Positions 23,770-35,442 of a DNA stretch of 64,000 nucleotides are shown in pieces (the first letter of the stretch is position 1; each line of letters opens with the position of its first letter). Source of the stretch: Okapia johnstoni. Its lineage: Eukaryota > Chordata > Mammalia > Artiodactyla > Giraffidae. The stretch is from NCBI GenBank assembly GCA_024291935.2, contig CM044308.1, forward strand, positions 119,748,501-119,812,500, in the 5' to 3' direction. Position numbers and translations under genes: made by a program. The notes below the pieces were generated by a model. That model did not search any database. It saw only the letters and a program-made list of their open reading frames with translations, and was not told the origin of the DNA.

Positions 23770-24330
23770 ATCAACCATTTGCTGTTGTCCACGCCATCTG
23801 AAGAGGTACTGAATGCCTGTTGTGCAAAATCTCACTAGGCACACACTCTAGTTAAGATAGCAAAAGTGACATAACTATACCGTTTCAACTATTCTTTTTT
23901 AAAAATTCAAACAGCAGTACTCTACTGCCACAGTTTCATGATTAAACTGCACAAGGCAGCTGTTTATCCACTCACAGCAACCAGCAGGTGAACCTGATTC
24001 AATATTTATCACAGGCTTTCACAGATCACTGCTAACCAAGCAAACGTTTTAATTAAGCTGGAACTTGCTTCAAAGAGCTCATTCAAGATGTCAATCAGCA
24101 GGTGAGGGATCAGATACAGTGTCAGGTGAGAGTGTGTAATACAAATCCACAACTTTCTTCATCCCATCGCTGTAAATTAGCCTGCTCTAAAGTTCAGATT
24201 CTGATTGTAACAGACTGCCAGTCTCCTGGAATGTGTAACTGAAGTCACTCAAATTCTATTGTGAAGGTTGTAAGCAATATGTTAAACTGCAATGGGCTAG
24301 CACATTAAGACAGATCCTTTTCACGGTTGT
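23770..24330. promoter_or_regulatory. Candidate conserved non-coding block B
   Basis: About 560 bases with no recognisable repeat, flanked by AT-rich intron. It contains an E-box (cagctg) near 23958, a homeodomain-type core TTAATTAAG near 24050, and several short direct motifs such as cagcaggtga (twice, about 23981 and 24097). Open frames here are short and unlike any protein I know. In mammals BRIP1 lies near the developmental genes TBX4 and TBX2, so an intronic enhancer is conceivable. That role is inference only. Confidence 0.3.
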
Positions 24331-25029
24331 TTTTTGATACCATAAGTGTCTGTTACCCTACTCTCCACTTACTGTTTATTTTCTTGCCTCCTGTAAATGG
24401 GAATTCCTTAACACACTGCCTCAGTTTCTGAGTTTATAACCAAGAACAGCCCAAAGTGGTATAATTTTTAATCTAAATTTATACTAGAACAATCATTTTT
24501 CTATAAGACTTCTCAGTTAAAGAACAAATATAAAGATGACCAACCTGTACAGAGCAACAGTCCTCCTGGGACAGCAGCACTTTATACAGATGTGACTACA
24601 GCAATGAGTCTCAGAGTATAGTGAGTAGTCACACTGACCAACTTCATGAGAAATACCTGGGGTATTTATTCATATAACAAAAAAAGCCATGAATCAAAAA
24701 GAACCTAGGAATACAGAAACTATGGTAAAACAACATTATTTAGTTGGTGAAAATTAATCCAACTGCACCCTTATGATATTCGCAGTTGTATATTTTACTT
24801 CAAAAATCCTCTGGGATTGTCTGACATTTTTGTTTTCTCCTTTATCATACAGTATTTTGGCATTTTTCCAACTTTTTTCAATTAATCTTTTAAAATGAGA
24901 AAACAAAGCCATCCTGTGATGTCATCTTCTACATACTGACCAAAATGCTATCAATAAAAGAGATTTTTGCTTCTTTCACCACTGTTAAAAATTAGTACAC
25001 AAATTATCAGTACACAAGCCTCTAAAGCA

Positions 25030-25256
25030 GCACTAGTTGCCACAGAGCAACTAAGCCTGTGCACCACAACTAATGAGGCCATGAGCCGCAACTACCGAAA
25101 CCCACACTCCCGAGATCCTGTGCTCTGCAACAGGAGAAGCCAGCCCAATGAGAAGCCAGTGTACTGCAACAAAGAGTAGCCCCCACTCGCTGCCTGCTCA
25201 CAGCAAGGAAGACCCAGTGCAACCAAATAAATAAATAATTACTTAATTAATAAGGA
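25030..25256 (+). mobile_element. CHR-type SINE, 3' part
   Basis: gttgccacagagcaactaag, ccgaaacccacactcccgag and gaagacccagtgcaaccaaa with an AAATAAATAA tail identify the 3' half of a CHR SINE. The tRNA-like head is missing. Confidence 0.8.
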
Positions 25257-25440
25257 AGAAAGATTTATAAATGGACAATATACAATATGAAAAGACGCTT
25301 AACATCACTAATCATTAGGAAATGCAAACCAAAACCACAAAGACATACCATTTCACATCCATTAGGATGGTTATAACTTAAAAAGAAAACAGAATACAGA
25401 ATAGAAAATTACAAGTGCTTGGCAAGGATGTGAAGAAACT
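25257..25440 (+). mobile_element. L1 3' region, left of a SINE
   Basis: gacgcttaacatcactaatc and ttggcaaggatgtgaagaaact are L1 near the end of ORF2. The element resumes at 25590. Confidence 0.85.
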
Positions 25441-25450
25441 GGAACCTTCC

Positions 25451-25579
25451 TGAGAATTCCCTGGTGGTCCAGTGGTTAGGGCTCTGTGCTTCCACTGCAG
25501 GCAGCACAGGTTCAATCCCTGATGGAGGATCTAAGATCCCACACACCTCAAGGCACAGCTACGGGAAAAAAAAAAAAAC
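25451..25579 (+). mobile_element. CHR-type SINE with exact target-site duplication
   Basis: ccctggtggtccagtggtta head and an A-run tail. Flanked by the perfect 10-bp direct repeat ggaaccttcc at 25441-25450 and 25580-25589, so the insertion limits are firm. Confidence 0.95.
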
Positions 25580-25589
25580 GGAACCTTCC

Positions 25590-26180
25590 TACATGTAGTC
25601 ACTGTGGAAAATAGGATGGAAATTCCTCAAAAAATTAAACAAAATTACCATGTGATCCAGTAATCCCACCTCTGGGGTATATCCATAAGAAGTGAAAGCA
25701 GAGATGAACACAAAGATATTTGTACACCAGCATTCATACAGCAGCATTATTCACAATAGCCAAAAGAGGAAAACAACTCAAATGACCACTGAAGTATGAA
25801 TGGATAAACAAAATGTGGTATACAGGCATTGAACAGAATATTACTTAATCATAAAAGGGAATTCTGACACATGCTACAACATGGCTGAACTCTGAAGACA
25901 TTTTGCTACATGAAATAACTCAGATACAAAAGGACACACATTGTACAATTCTACTTATATGAGGTTCCAGAGTAGTTAAATTCACAGACAGAAAGGAGAA
26001 TGGCAGTAATCAAGGGGCTGAAGCAAGGGAGAACAGGAGTTATTGTTTAATAAGTACAGAGTTTCAGTTGGGAACATAGAAGAATTCACAACAATGTGAA
26101 TAGACTTAATGCCACTGAACTGAACACAAAAAATGGTTAAAATGCCAAATTTTGTTATGTACACTGTATCAAATTTTTTG
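25590..26180 (+). mobile_element. L1 3' region and 3' UTR
   Basis: tgatccagtaatcccacctc, ttattcacaatagccaaaag and the terminal atgttatgtacactgtatc-like text show the end of an old L1. Confidence 0.85.
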
Positions 26181-26687
26181 AAAAATGAACAGAAAAATCT
26201 GTTACCAGCAGGGCCCCACTACAAATGTTAAACAAAGCCATTTAAGCTAAAAGAAAAATTATACAAGATAGAAACCTGAATCTACATAAAGGGATGATAG
26301 GAACTAGAAAAAGGAAATAAGAGGATGAAGGAAGAAATAATTTTCTTGATTTGTAAATTTATTTAAAAAATGGAGGTAGACTTCTGGTTTCCACTTTTGA
26401 TATAAATAGCTTGGAAGTCGCCACTCCATCCTGAGAAGTAAAAAGCCGAAAAAACTGAAAAATCAATAACTTTTCCTGGATTTGTAAGAGAGGGGAGGAC
26501 AAACCATTGCCTTTAAGATTAAGAGACAGACAGGTGAATACAGGAAGTAACAGCTTACTGGAGCAGCAATACCAGTGAAAACTAGTGCAGGAACAAGCCC
26601 TGGGCTAACAAAGCCTGAACTGTAAATGATGAACTGCTACAGGCTCAATACGCATGACTCTTTTAGTTAAAAATTTAGGGGTACTTA
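26181..26687. other. Unassigned sequence before a BovB
   Basis: Mixed text with no element I can name confidently. Parts resemble L1 5' material (cttggaagtcgccactccat). Confidence 0.4.
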
Positions 26688-29327
26688 GTCATGGAGGATT
26701 AGCAAAAGAGTCCAAAATGCAGTAATTGGATGCAATCTCAAAAACAACAGAATGATCTCTGTTTGTTTCCAAGGAAAACCATTCAATATCACAGTAATTC
26801 AAGCCTATGCCCCAACAAGTAACACTAAAGAAGCTGAAGTTGAACGGTTCTATGAAGACCTACAAGACCTTTTAGAACTAACACCCAAAATGATGTCCTT
26901 CTCATTATAGGGGACTAGAATGCAAAAGTAGGAAGTCAAGAAACACCTGGACTAACAGGCAAATTTGGCCTTGGAGTACAGAATGAAGCAGGGCAAACGC
27001 TAATACAGTTTTGCCAAGAGAACGCACTGATCATAGCACACACCCTCTTCCAACAACACAAGAGAAGACTCTACACATGGACATCACCAGATGGTCAACA
27101 CCGAAATCAGACTGATTATATTCTTTGCAGCCAAAGATGGAAAAGCTCTATACAGTCAGCAAAAACAAGACCGGGAGCAGATTGTTGCTCAGATCATGAA
27201 CTCTTTATTGCCAAATTCAGACTTAAATTGAAGAAAGTAGGGAAAACCACTAGACCGTTCAGGTATGACCTAAATCAAATCCCTTATGATTATACAGTGG
27301 AAGAGACAAATAGATTTAAGGGACTAGATCTGAAAGACAGAGCGCCTGATGAACTACAGACAGAGGTTCGTGCATTGTACAAGAGACAGGGATCAAGACC
27401 ATCCTCATGGAAAAGAAATGCAAAAAAGCAAAATGGCTGTCTGAGGAGGCCTTACAAATAGCTGGGAAAAGAAGAGAGGTGAAAAGCAAAGGAGAAAAGG
27501 AAAGATATTCCCATGTGAATGCAGAGTTCCAAAGAATAGCAAGGAGAGATAAGAAAGTCTTCCTCAGCGATCAATGCAAAAAAATAGAGGAAAACAACAG
27601 AATGGGAAAGACTAGAGATCTCTTCAAGAAAATTAGAGACACCAAAGGACATTTCATGCAAAGATGGGCTTGATAACAGACAGAAATGGTATGGACCTAA
27701 CAGAAGCAGAAGATATTAAGAAGAGGTGGCAAGAATACACAGAAGAACTGTACAAAAAACATCTTCACGATCCAGATAATCACGATGGTGTGATCACTCA
27801 CCTAGAGCCAGACATCCTGGAATGTGAAGTCAAGTGGGCCTTAGAAAGCATCACTACGAACAAAGCTAGAGGAGGTGATGGAATTCCAGTTGAGCTATTT
27901 CAAATCCTGAAAGATGATGCTCTGAAAGTGCTGTACTCAATATGCCAGCAAATTTGGAAAACTCAGCAGTGGCCACAGGACTGGAAAAGGTCAGTTTTCA
28001 TTCCAATCCCAAAGAAAGGCAATGCCAAAGAATGCTCAAACTACTGCACAATTGCACTCATCTCACATGCTACTAAAATAATGCTCAAAATTCTTCAAGC
28101 CAGGCTTTAGCAATACGTGAACCGTGAACTTCCAGATGTTCAAGCTGGTTTTAGAAAAGGCAGAGGAACCAGAGACCAAATTGCCAACATCCACTGGATC
28201 ATTTATAAAAGCAGGAGAGTTACAGAAAAACATGTATTTCTGCTTTATCGACTATGCCAAAGCCTTTGACTATGTGGATCACAACAAACTGGAAAATTCT
28301 GAAAGAGATGGGAATACCAGATCAACTGACCTGTCTCTTGAGAAACCTGTATCAGGTCAGGAAGCAATAGTTAGAACTGGACATGGAACAACAGACTGGT
28401 TCCAAATTGGAAAAAGAGTACATCAAGGCTGTATATTGTCATCCTGCTTATTTAACTTATATGCAGAGTACATCATGAGAAACGCTGGGCTGGAAGAAGC
28501 ACGAGCTGGAATCAAGATTGTCAGGAGAAATATCAATAACCTCAGATATGCAGATGACACCACCCTTATGGCAGAAAGTGAAGAGGAACTAAAAACCCTC
28601 TTGATGAAAGTGAAAGAGGAGAGTGAAAAAGTTTGCTTAAAACTCAACATTCAGAAAACTAAGATCATGGCATCTGGTGCCATCACTTCATGGCAAATAG
28701 ATGGGGAAACAGTGGAAACAGTGTCAGACTTTCTTTTGGGGGCTCCAAAATCACTGCAGATGGTGATTGCAGCCATGAAATTAAAAGACACTTACTCCTT
28801 GGAAGGAAAGTTATGACCAACCTAGACAGCATATTAAAAAGCGGAGACATTACTTTGCCAACAAAGGTCCGTCTAGTCAAGGCTATGTTTTTTCCAGTGG
28901 TCATATATGGATATGAGAGCCGGACTATAAAGAAAGCTGAGTGCGGAAGAATTGATGCTTTTGAACTGTGGTGTTGGAGAAGACTCTTGAGAGTCCCTTG
29001 GACTGCAAGGAGATGCAGCCAGTCCATCCTAAAGGAGATCAGTCCTGGGTGTTCATTGGAAGGACTGATGTTGAAGCTGAAACTCCAATACTTTGGCCAC
29101 CTGATGCAAAGAGCTAACTCATTTGAAAGGCCCTGATGCTGGGAAAGATGGAGGGCAGGAGGAGAAGGGGACGACAGAGGATGAGATGGTTGGATGGCAT
29201 CACCAACTCGATGGACATGAGTTTGGGTAAACTCTGGAAGATGGTGATGGACAGGGAGGCCTGGTGTGCTGCTACTCATGGGGTCGCAAAGAGTCAGACA
29301 CGACTGAGCGACTGAACTGAACTGAAC
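26688..29327 (+). pseudogene. BovB (RTE) LINE, 2.6 kb, 5'-truncated and inactivated
   Basis: Plus-strand BovB covering most of the single endonuclease/reverse-transcriptase reading frame. The endonuclease part runs from about 26760 to 27240; its GDWNAKVG motif is broken by TGG to TAG at 26916-26918, while DCCSDHELFIAKF with the catalytic SDH survives. The RT palm motif LRYADDTTLM is at about 28541-28570. Frameshifts separate the RT pieces near 27460, 27665 and 28115, and a long deletion-free 3' part ends with gcgactgaactgaactgaac. BovB is an RTE-clade element spread horizontally between reptiles and ruminants. The frames are too damaged for autonomous activity. Minus-strand open frames over this span are shadows. 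Confidence 0.93.
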
Positions 29328-29431
29328 CACGTCCTCACAGTAATACTGACAGTTAATTTTACCCTCAGAGAGAAAGTCCAAGTCAGGAACCTTGCACTAG
29401 GTGGAGAGAATTTTATAAAAATACTGGGGGT

Positions 29432-29548
29432 GGGTTGCCTTCCCTTGTGGTCCAGGGATTAAGACTCTGAGCTTCCAATGCAGGCGATGTGAGTTTGTTC
29501 CCTGGTCAGGGAAACAAGAATCCCACATGCCATGGGGGCGTGGTCAAA
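29432..29548 (+). mobile_element. CHR-type SINE
   Basis: ttcccttgtggtccagggat, cttccaatgcaggcgatgtg and tccctggtcagggaaacaag, followed by an A-run. Confidence 0.85.
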
Positions 29549-29867
29549 AAAAAAAATTCCTGGGAGCTAAAAATCACAAAACTCTCTTAGAAGAAAACAT
29601 AGCAGAAATCTTCATGACATCATATTTGGCCATTGTTAACTGGATACAAAGAGCATAAGCAACAAAAGAAAAAAAGATCGATAAATTGGATTTCATTAAT
29701 ATTTAAAGACTTTTGTGCATCAAAGAATACTATCGAGAGTGAAAAGACAACACACAGAATAGGAAAAAATATTTGTAAAGTATATATCTGAAACAGAATT
29801 AACATGCAGATTAACTCGTACAACTCAACAAACAACAAAATCCCCATTCAAAAATGGACAAAGGACA
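29549..29867 (+). mobile_element. L1 ORF2 3' fragment
   Basis: tagaagaaaacatagcagaa, then cttttgtgcatcaaagaata, then cattcaaaaatggacaaagg are in the order of L1 ORF2. It is cut by a BovB end at 29868. Confidence 0.8.
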
Positions 29868-29980
29868 TGAGTTTGGGTAAACTCTGGGAGTTGGTGATGG
29901 ACAGGAAGGCCTGGTGTGCTGCTACTCATGGGGTCGCAAAGAGTCGGACACGACTGAGCGACTGAACTGTACTGAACTGA
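29868..29980 (+). mobile_element. BovB LINE, 3' end only
   Basis: catgagtttgggtaaactct to gcgactgaactgtactgaac is the last 113 bases of BovB, as also found at 29215-29327: a strongly 5'-truncated insertion. Confidence 0.88.
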
Positions 29981-31590
29981 GTCAGGGAGGGGTCCCAAAT
30001 ATTGTGAGAGTTATGTCTAGCAGCCAGATCAGGTTCCCTCAACACACATGGGAGAAAACCACCCTTGTGCTCCCAGTAATGCGAGGGGGAAGGGAACCAT
30101 TTTGAAATATACCAGAGCACTCTGGTTTTCTTAACAAAGTCTGCCCTCAGGGGAAACTACTTCACCAGAGCCTAATCATTTGGGGTATTATTAGAGCCTA
30201 AACTACCTGGAGGAAGTGAAATACCCAACTCTAGCAGTTCTAGCCTTCTAAATGGAAGAAGGGAAAAAATTCCAATTCACTCAAGCCATCCTGTCCCAAC
30301 TAAAGGGGTGAAAAAACTGAGACACTTCTGTGAAGTTCGGTCCAGAGGCACAGGCTCACTATCACTAAAAGACTTAAGACCCAATCACAGGGTTATAGAA
30401 CACTTGCCTTACCCTGACCCCTCACCACCAAATTACTAAAGATCTGTTTATAGCAGCTTCTTTTACCCAGCTAACATGTCATGTCTAGCTAACAAGGAAA
30501 AAAATTACAAGGCATACCAAAAGGCAGAAGACACAATCTGAAGAGACTGAGCAAGCATCAGAGCCAGACACATCAGGGATATTGGAATTATCATATTAGG
30601 GATTTAAAACACCTATGATTAATATGCTGAAGGCTCTACAGGATAAAGCATATAGCATGTAAGAATAGCCAACAATGTAAGCTGAGATGGAAATCCTAAG
30701 GAAGAGTTCTTTTTTAATGGTAGAAATAAAACAATGTAGCAGACACAAAAAAAGCCTTTGATGGGCTTCTTAGTAGACTGGACATAGCTGACAAAGGACT
30801 CTCTGAGCTAGTGGATATATCAACAGAATGTTTGAAAACCAAAAATCTAAAATAACAAGGACAGAAAAACAGAAGAGAATATGCAAAGATTGTGGGACAA
30901 CTATAACAGGTTAGCATATGCATAAAGGGAATACTAGAAGGGGAAAAAAATAGTAACAGAAGAAATATTTAATACAATAATGACCAAGATTTTCCCCTAC
31001 CTGATGTCTGACACAAAACCACAGATTCAGAAAGTTCAGGCAACACCAAACAGGATTAAATGTAAAAAAAAAAAAAAAAGCTACATGTAAGCATATCATT
31101 TTTAAACCACAGAAAATTGAAGATTAAAAAAAAAATTCTGAAGGAAAGAATTTAGAGAAGAAAAACACCTTACCAACAGAGGAACAAAGATAATAATTAT
31201 ATCCAATTTCTCCTTAGAAACCATGCAGCAAGAAGAGAGTAGAATGAAATTTGTAAAATGTTAACAGAAAAAACCACCCATCTACAGTTCTGTACCCTGA
31301 GAAATTATTCTTCAAAAGTGAAGGAGAAATAAAGACCTTCTCAGACAAACAAAAACTGAAGGAATTTGCTGCCAGTAGACTTGCCTTTCAAAAAATGTTA
31401 ACAGAAGTTCTTTAGAGACAAGAAAAAATTTTTATATAAAGCAAGAGCCTGGAAAAATTAATAGTGAATATGAATTTTAAACTTTCTTTTTCTTATCTGA
31501 CCTAACATAGAATAGTTTGGTCAATAATGATAATAAGAAGAAAATAATAATATGTAATTTAATAATTAATTTAATAATAAATAATAGTAA
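29981..31590 (+). mobile_element. Ancient L1, 5' UTR and ORF1
   Basis: First part of a long L1. ccatgcagcaagaagagagt, ctgtaccctgagaaattatt and gccagtagacttgcctttca are in the order of the old L1M ORF1. ORF1 is full of stops. The element continues after a Tigger insertion. Confidence 0.8.
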
Positions 31591-32466
31591 CAGTTGAACC
31601 TTAACACAGGTTTGAACTGCACAGTTCCACTTACACAAATTTGTTTCAATAAATACATTGGAATTTTAAGATTTGCAAAAATTTGAAAACACTCAGATGA
31701 ACCACGGAGCCTAGAAATACAAATAAATAAATGGCATGTCATAAATGCATAAAATACATGTAGATGCTAGTCTATCCTTACATAGGCATAAGGTGAGAGA
31801 CATTTAATATAAAATTAATAATATGTTAGCTTTCTATTTTATAACTTTCAAAGAATTACATTACCATATAGTATTCCTCTGTTTCATAACTGGAGAAACT
31901 GCACATCAGCGTATCATCACAGGTTAAGTGGGTTTTTTTTTAAAAAAAAAGTAAAAATGTTTTTCTAATACCATATTATGAACATGACTTTAATACATTA
32001 TGCCTTAAAAACTGAATGATGATTGATTCATTACTGTATAGGTCAGGCTACTGTGAAGCAACTATATCAATTACACTAAATTACCATAAATAAATCATAT
32101 CATAAAGCCTTTTCAATATCAATGTATAAATTTTTATACCTCTAAACAAATACAAATTCTTTTTTCACATTATCTTTTCATTTTATCTAGTGTTAGAAAT
32201 ACAGATAACATCTACAGTGCTTTGTATCATTTAAGACAATATCGTTGTAGGTAATGACTTACATTGATGCTTCATCTTATAGATGATGCAAACTTACAGT
32301 AGTGGTACAGTACTATAAATATACTTTCTCTTTATGATTTTCTTAACAACATTTTCCTCTCTCTACTGTAAGTATACAAATAACATACAAAGCATGTGTT
32401 AATTGACTTTATGTTATCTATTGGTAAAGGTTCTGGTCAATAGCAGCCTATTGGTAGTTAAATTTA
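31591..32466 (+). mobile_element. Tigger-type (pogo/mariner) DNA transposon, left part
   Basis: Begins with the terminal inverted repeat cagttgaaccttaacacagg, then tttgaactgcacagttccac. Inner text such as atgattttcttaacaacatt and ggttctggtcaatagcagcc fits the same family. Non-coding. Confidence 0.85.
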
Positions 32467-32691
32467 TTGTTGTTGTTCTTTAGTTACTCAGTCGTGTCTG
32501 ATTCTTTATGACCCCATGGACTGTAGCTCCTCTGTTCAGGGCCAGGCTCCTCTGTCCATGGGGATTTCCAGGCAGGAATACTGGAGTAGGTTGCCATTTC
32601 CTGCTCCAAGGGATCTTCCCAACCCAGGGATCAAACTCTTGTCTCCTGCATTGCAGGCGGATTCTTTACCACTGAGCCACCTGGGAAGTCA
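32467..32691 (-). mobile_element. Bov-tA SINE, antisense, inside the Tigger
   Basis: Starts with the TTG-repeat tail complement (ttgttgttctttagttactc) and ends at the tRNA-like head (gagccacctgggaagtc). Confidence 0.92.
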
Positions 32692-32763
32692 AATATTATA
32701 CACAGATTTTTGACTGCTGGAGGGTTGGTGCCCCTAACCCCTGCATTGTTCAAGAGTCAATTT
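32692..32763 (+). mobile_element. Tigger-type DNA transposon, right end
   Basis: cccctaacccctgcattgtt then caagagtcaatt is the right terminal repeat, complementary to the left end at 31591. Confidence 0.85.
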
Positions 32764-33036
32764 ATATGCTTATATAGGCATGAAATAAATGATAGCAATG
32801 ATACAAGGGATGGACTGACAAATTAGCATTATACTGTATATAGGGTACTCATACTACCCATGAAATGGTATAGTGTTACAGGAAAGTACACTTGGATTTG
32901 CCATAAATACATACAGCAAAATCGAGGGCAACCAGTAAGAAAGGGGGAAGAGAGGGAGGGAAGGAAAGAGGAGGGAAGGAATATGATGGCTATGCTAGAA
33001 AAGATAGAAAATGGAATCAAATAAAATGCTTATTTA
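32764..33036 (+). mobile_element. Ancient L1, ORF1-ORF2 junction region
   Basis: Continues the L1 of 29981. Contains a purine-only tract (about 32937-32982). It ends with aaaatgcttattta, the left copy of the target duplication of the LYRM4 retrocopy. Confidence 0.65.
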
Positions 33037-33892
33037 GGACCTGTGCCAATGCCTAGGGCCTGAGCCCACCTGGGCCAGGCCCTGGGCCACTGCCTGAGCA
33101 GAGCCCATACATGTGTCCCGCTTAGGCACCCTAAGGCTGCATAAGTTTTGCAGGTCACATTAAACTCAGGACCTCCGCAAAGAGGACCCACTGGGGGTTT
33201 TTTGTCCCAAGATGGTAGCCTCCAGCCCGACACAAGTTCTGGATCTGTACCCAGCAATGCTGAAGAAGAGCAAGCACTTCAGCACCTATAACTACAGAAC
33301 TTACACCATCAGGAGGATATGAGTTGCCTTCAGAGAAAATAAGAATGTACAGGATCCTATAAAAATTCAAGCCCTAATGAACAAAGCCAAAAGAGACATT
33401 AGAATAAGTCTGTCAACAGGTCAAATTGGCCAACTGTATTCAACTGGCAATCTTGTCACTGAGAATCAAGAGAAGTCCAGGATCTAGGAAGCCAGAACCA
33501 GCCAGCACTGGCAGCCAAGGACCACCTTCAGCATCCATTCTGCTTGGCAAGGGGGCTCCCAGCAGACCATGAGTAGCCTCTGCATCAGCTTTAAATAGGC
33601 TCTTGTTCTGTTTGTCCTACAGGAACTGATATACTGAGTGAGGTTTCCATTCTTCTGCAGTCTCAGTGACAAAGGATGGCTGTCTCTCTTTGATTCGAGT
33701 GTTAGAATGAAGAGCTAGGGCTCCTCAAAAGAATGCTGTGTATTATTGTGTCTCCTTCACCCTACCCCTCCTTTGTAGCTTCTCAGCACTTATAATAGAG
33801 CATTTCCAGATTTTGTTTCTTGATCTTTGACAATAAACAGAATGGTCTCTCTAATCCTTCTAAAATGAATAAATAATAAAACAAAAATAAAC
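33037..33892 (+). pseudogene. LYRM4P: Processed pseudogene of LYRM4 (ISD11, iron-sulfur cluster assembly)
   Basis: Intronless copy of LYRM4 mRNA. The pseudo-frame starts at 33212 ([20 protein letters not shown]), continues [16 protein letters not shown], and then hits TGA at codon 37 (33320-33322). After it come AFRENKNVQDP, NKAKRDI and GQLYSTGNLVTENQ, and it ends at the stop 33485-33487. The frame is exactly 91 codons, the length of human LYRM4, with no frameshift. A 5' leader and a long 3' UTR with aataaa-like text are included. The insertion is bounded by aaaatgcttattta (33023-33036) and aaaatgtttattta (33893-33906), a 14-bp target duplication with one mismatch, typical of L1 retroposition. 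LYRM4 normally activates the mitochondrial cysteine desulfurase NFS1; this copy is probably silent. Confidence 0.92.
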
Positions 33893-33906
33893 AAAATGTT
33901 TATTTA

Positions 33907-34442
33907 AAACCACAAAAGGCATAAAGAGTGGGAAACAAAAAGAGGAACACAGAACAAGAGCAACAAATAGAAAATAGTAATATATATGGTAAATATTAAT
34001 CCAACCTTGTCAATAACACTTTGAACATCAATGGTCTAAGTACATCAGTTAAAAGACAGATATTGTCAGAGAGGATCATAAAACAAGACCCAAATATTTG
34101 ATGTCTATAAAAAATCTACTTTAGATATAAAGATACTTATAGATTAAAAATAAATGGATAGAGAAAAATATACCATGTTAACACTAATCAAAAAGAAGCA
34201 GAAGTAGCTATATTAATTTCAGATACAGAAGACCTCAAAGAAAGGAAAGTTATCAGAGATTTTTTAAAGATCATTACATAATGATAAAGGAACCAATTCT
34301 CCAAGTGAAAAAAAAAACAGTCCTTAACATGTATGTGCCTAACATCAGTGTGTCAAACTATATGGGACAAAAACTAATAAGAATGCAAGAGAAATAGCTA
34401 AATCCACTATAATATTTGAAGTCACTATCAGAAATGGAAAGA
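33907..34442 (+). mobile_element. Ancient L1 ORF2, 5' part
   Basis: aacatcaatggtctaagtac, then atagtgggag-type text and tatgtgcctaacatcagtgt, fits the endonuclease region of L1 ORF2. Confidence 0.8.
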
Positions 34443-34559
34443 CCTAGCTGATAGTTCAGTTGGTAAACAATCTGCCTGCAATGCAGGAGACCCAAGTTCG
34501 ATTCCTGGCTCAGGAAGATCCGCTGGAGAAGGGATAGGCTACCCACTCCAGTATTCTTG
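34443..34559 (+). mobile_element. Bov-tA SINE, 5' half, first of a tandem pair
   Basis: tagttcagttggtaaacaat to ctacccactccagtattctt. It stops mid-element and is joined directly to a second Bov-tA copy. Confidence 0.88.
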
Positions 34560-34745
34560 GGCTTCCCTTGTGGCTCAGCTGGTAAAGAATCCACCTGCAA
34601 TGTGGGAGACCTGGGTTCAATCCCTGGGTTGGGAAGATCTCCTGGAGAAGGGAAAGGCTTACCCACTCCACTATTCTGGCCTGGAGAATTCCATGGACTG
34701 TATAGTCCATGGGGTCACAAAGAGTTGGACACAACTGAGTGACTT
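34560..34745 (+). mobile_element. Bov-tA SINE, second of a tandem pair
   Basis: gcttcccttgtggctcagct head to ttggacacaactgagtgact tail: full length, head to tail with the preceding half copy. Confidence 0.93.
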
Positions 34746-35442
34746 TAAAAAACCAAGCAGAAAATCAATAAGGACATAGTTGAATTCAACAATAACACCA
34801 ATCAACTGGATAGAACTGACATCCATAGACTTTCATTCAACAGTGGAAGAATACACATTTTTGCCAACTTCACATGGAACATTAATCAAGAAGACCACAT
34901 TCTGGGGACAAAATGCACTTTAAAAAGTTTAAAAAAATAGAATACAATGTCTGTTCCCACAATGAATTAAACTAGAAATCGATATCACAAAGATAACTAG
35001 AAAACCCCAAAACAAGTGAGGATTAAACAACATACAACTATATAACACACGGATCAAGGAAAAAAAGTCAAGAGAAATTTAAAAATAGTTTCAGCTAAAT
35101 GAAAATAAAAACATACCCTATGAAAATACATGGTAGGCATTCAAAGCAGTGCTGTGAGGGAAATTGAAAGCATATATTAGAAAAGAAGAAAGATCTAAAG
35201 TCAGTAACCTAAGTTTCTACCTTGGGAAACTAAAAAAAGAAGAACAAACTAAATCCAAATTAAGCAGAAGAAAAGAAAAATAGAGCAGAAATCAATGTAA
35301 TTGAAACAAGAAAACCAACAGAGAAAAATCACTGATACCAAAACCTGCTTCTCTGAAAAAAAAAAAAATCAATGAAATCAATAAGTCTGTAGCCAACAAG
35401 TCACTAGGAAAAAAAAGAGAAGACAAAAATTACTAATATTAG
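34746..35442 (+). mobile_element. Ancient L1 ORF2, central part
   Basis: aaccccaaaacaagtgagga, then gtgctgtgagggaaattgaa, are in L1 ORF2 order between flanking SINEs. Confidence 0.8.

Noticed and set aside
28683..29381. A 232-codon minus-strand open frame, the longest in the window.
   Set aside because: It is the antisense of the BovB 3' region; similar antisense frames occur at 831-1199, 41623-41892 and 47877-48305 for the same reason.
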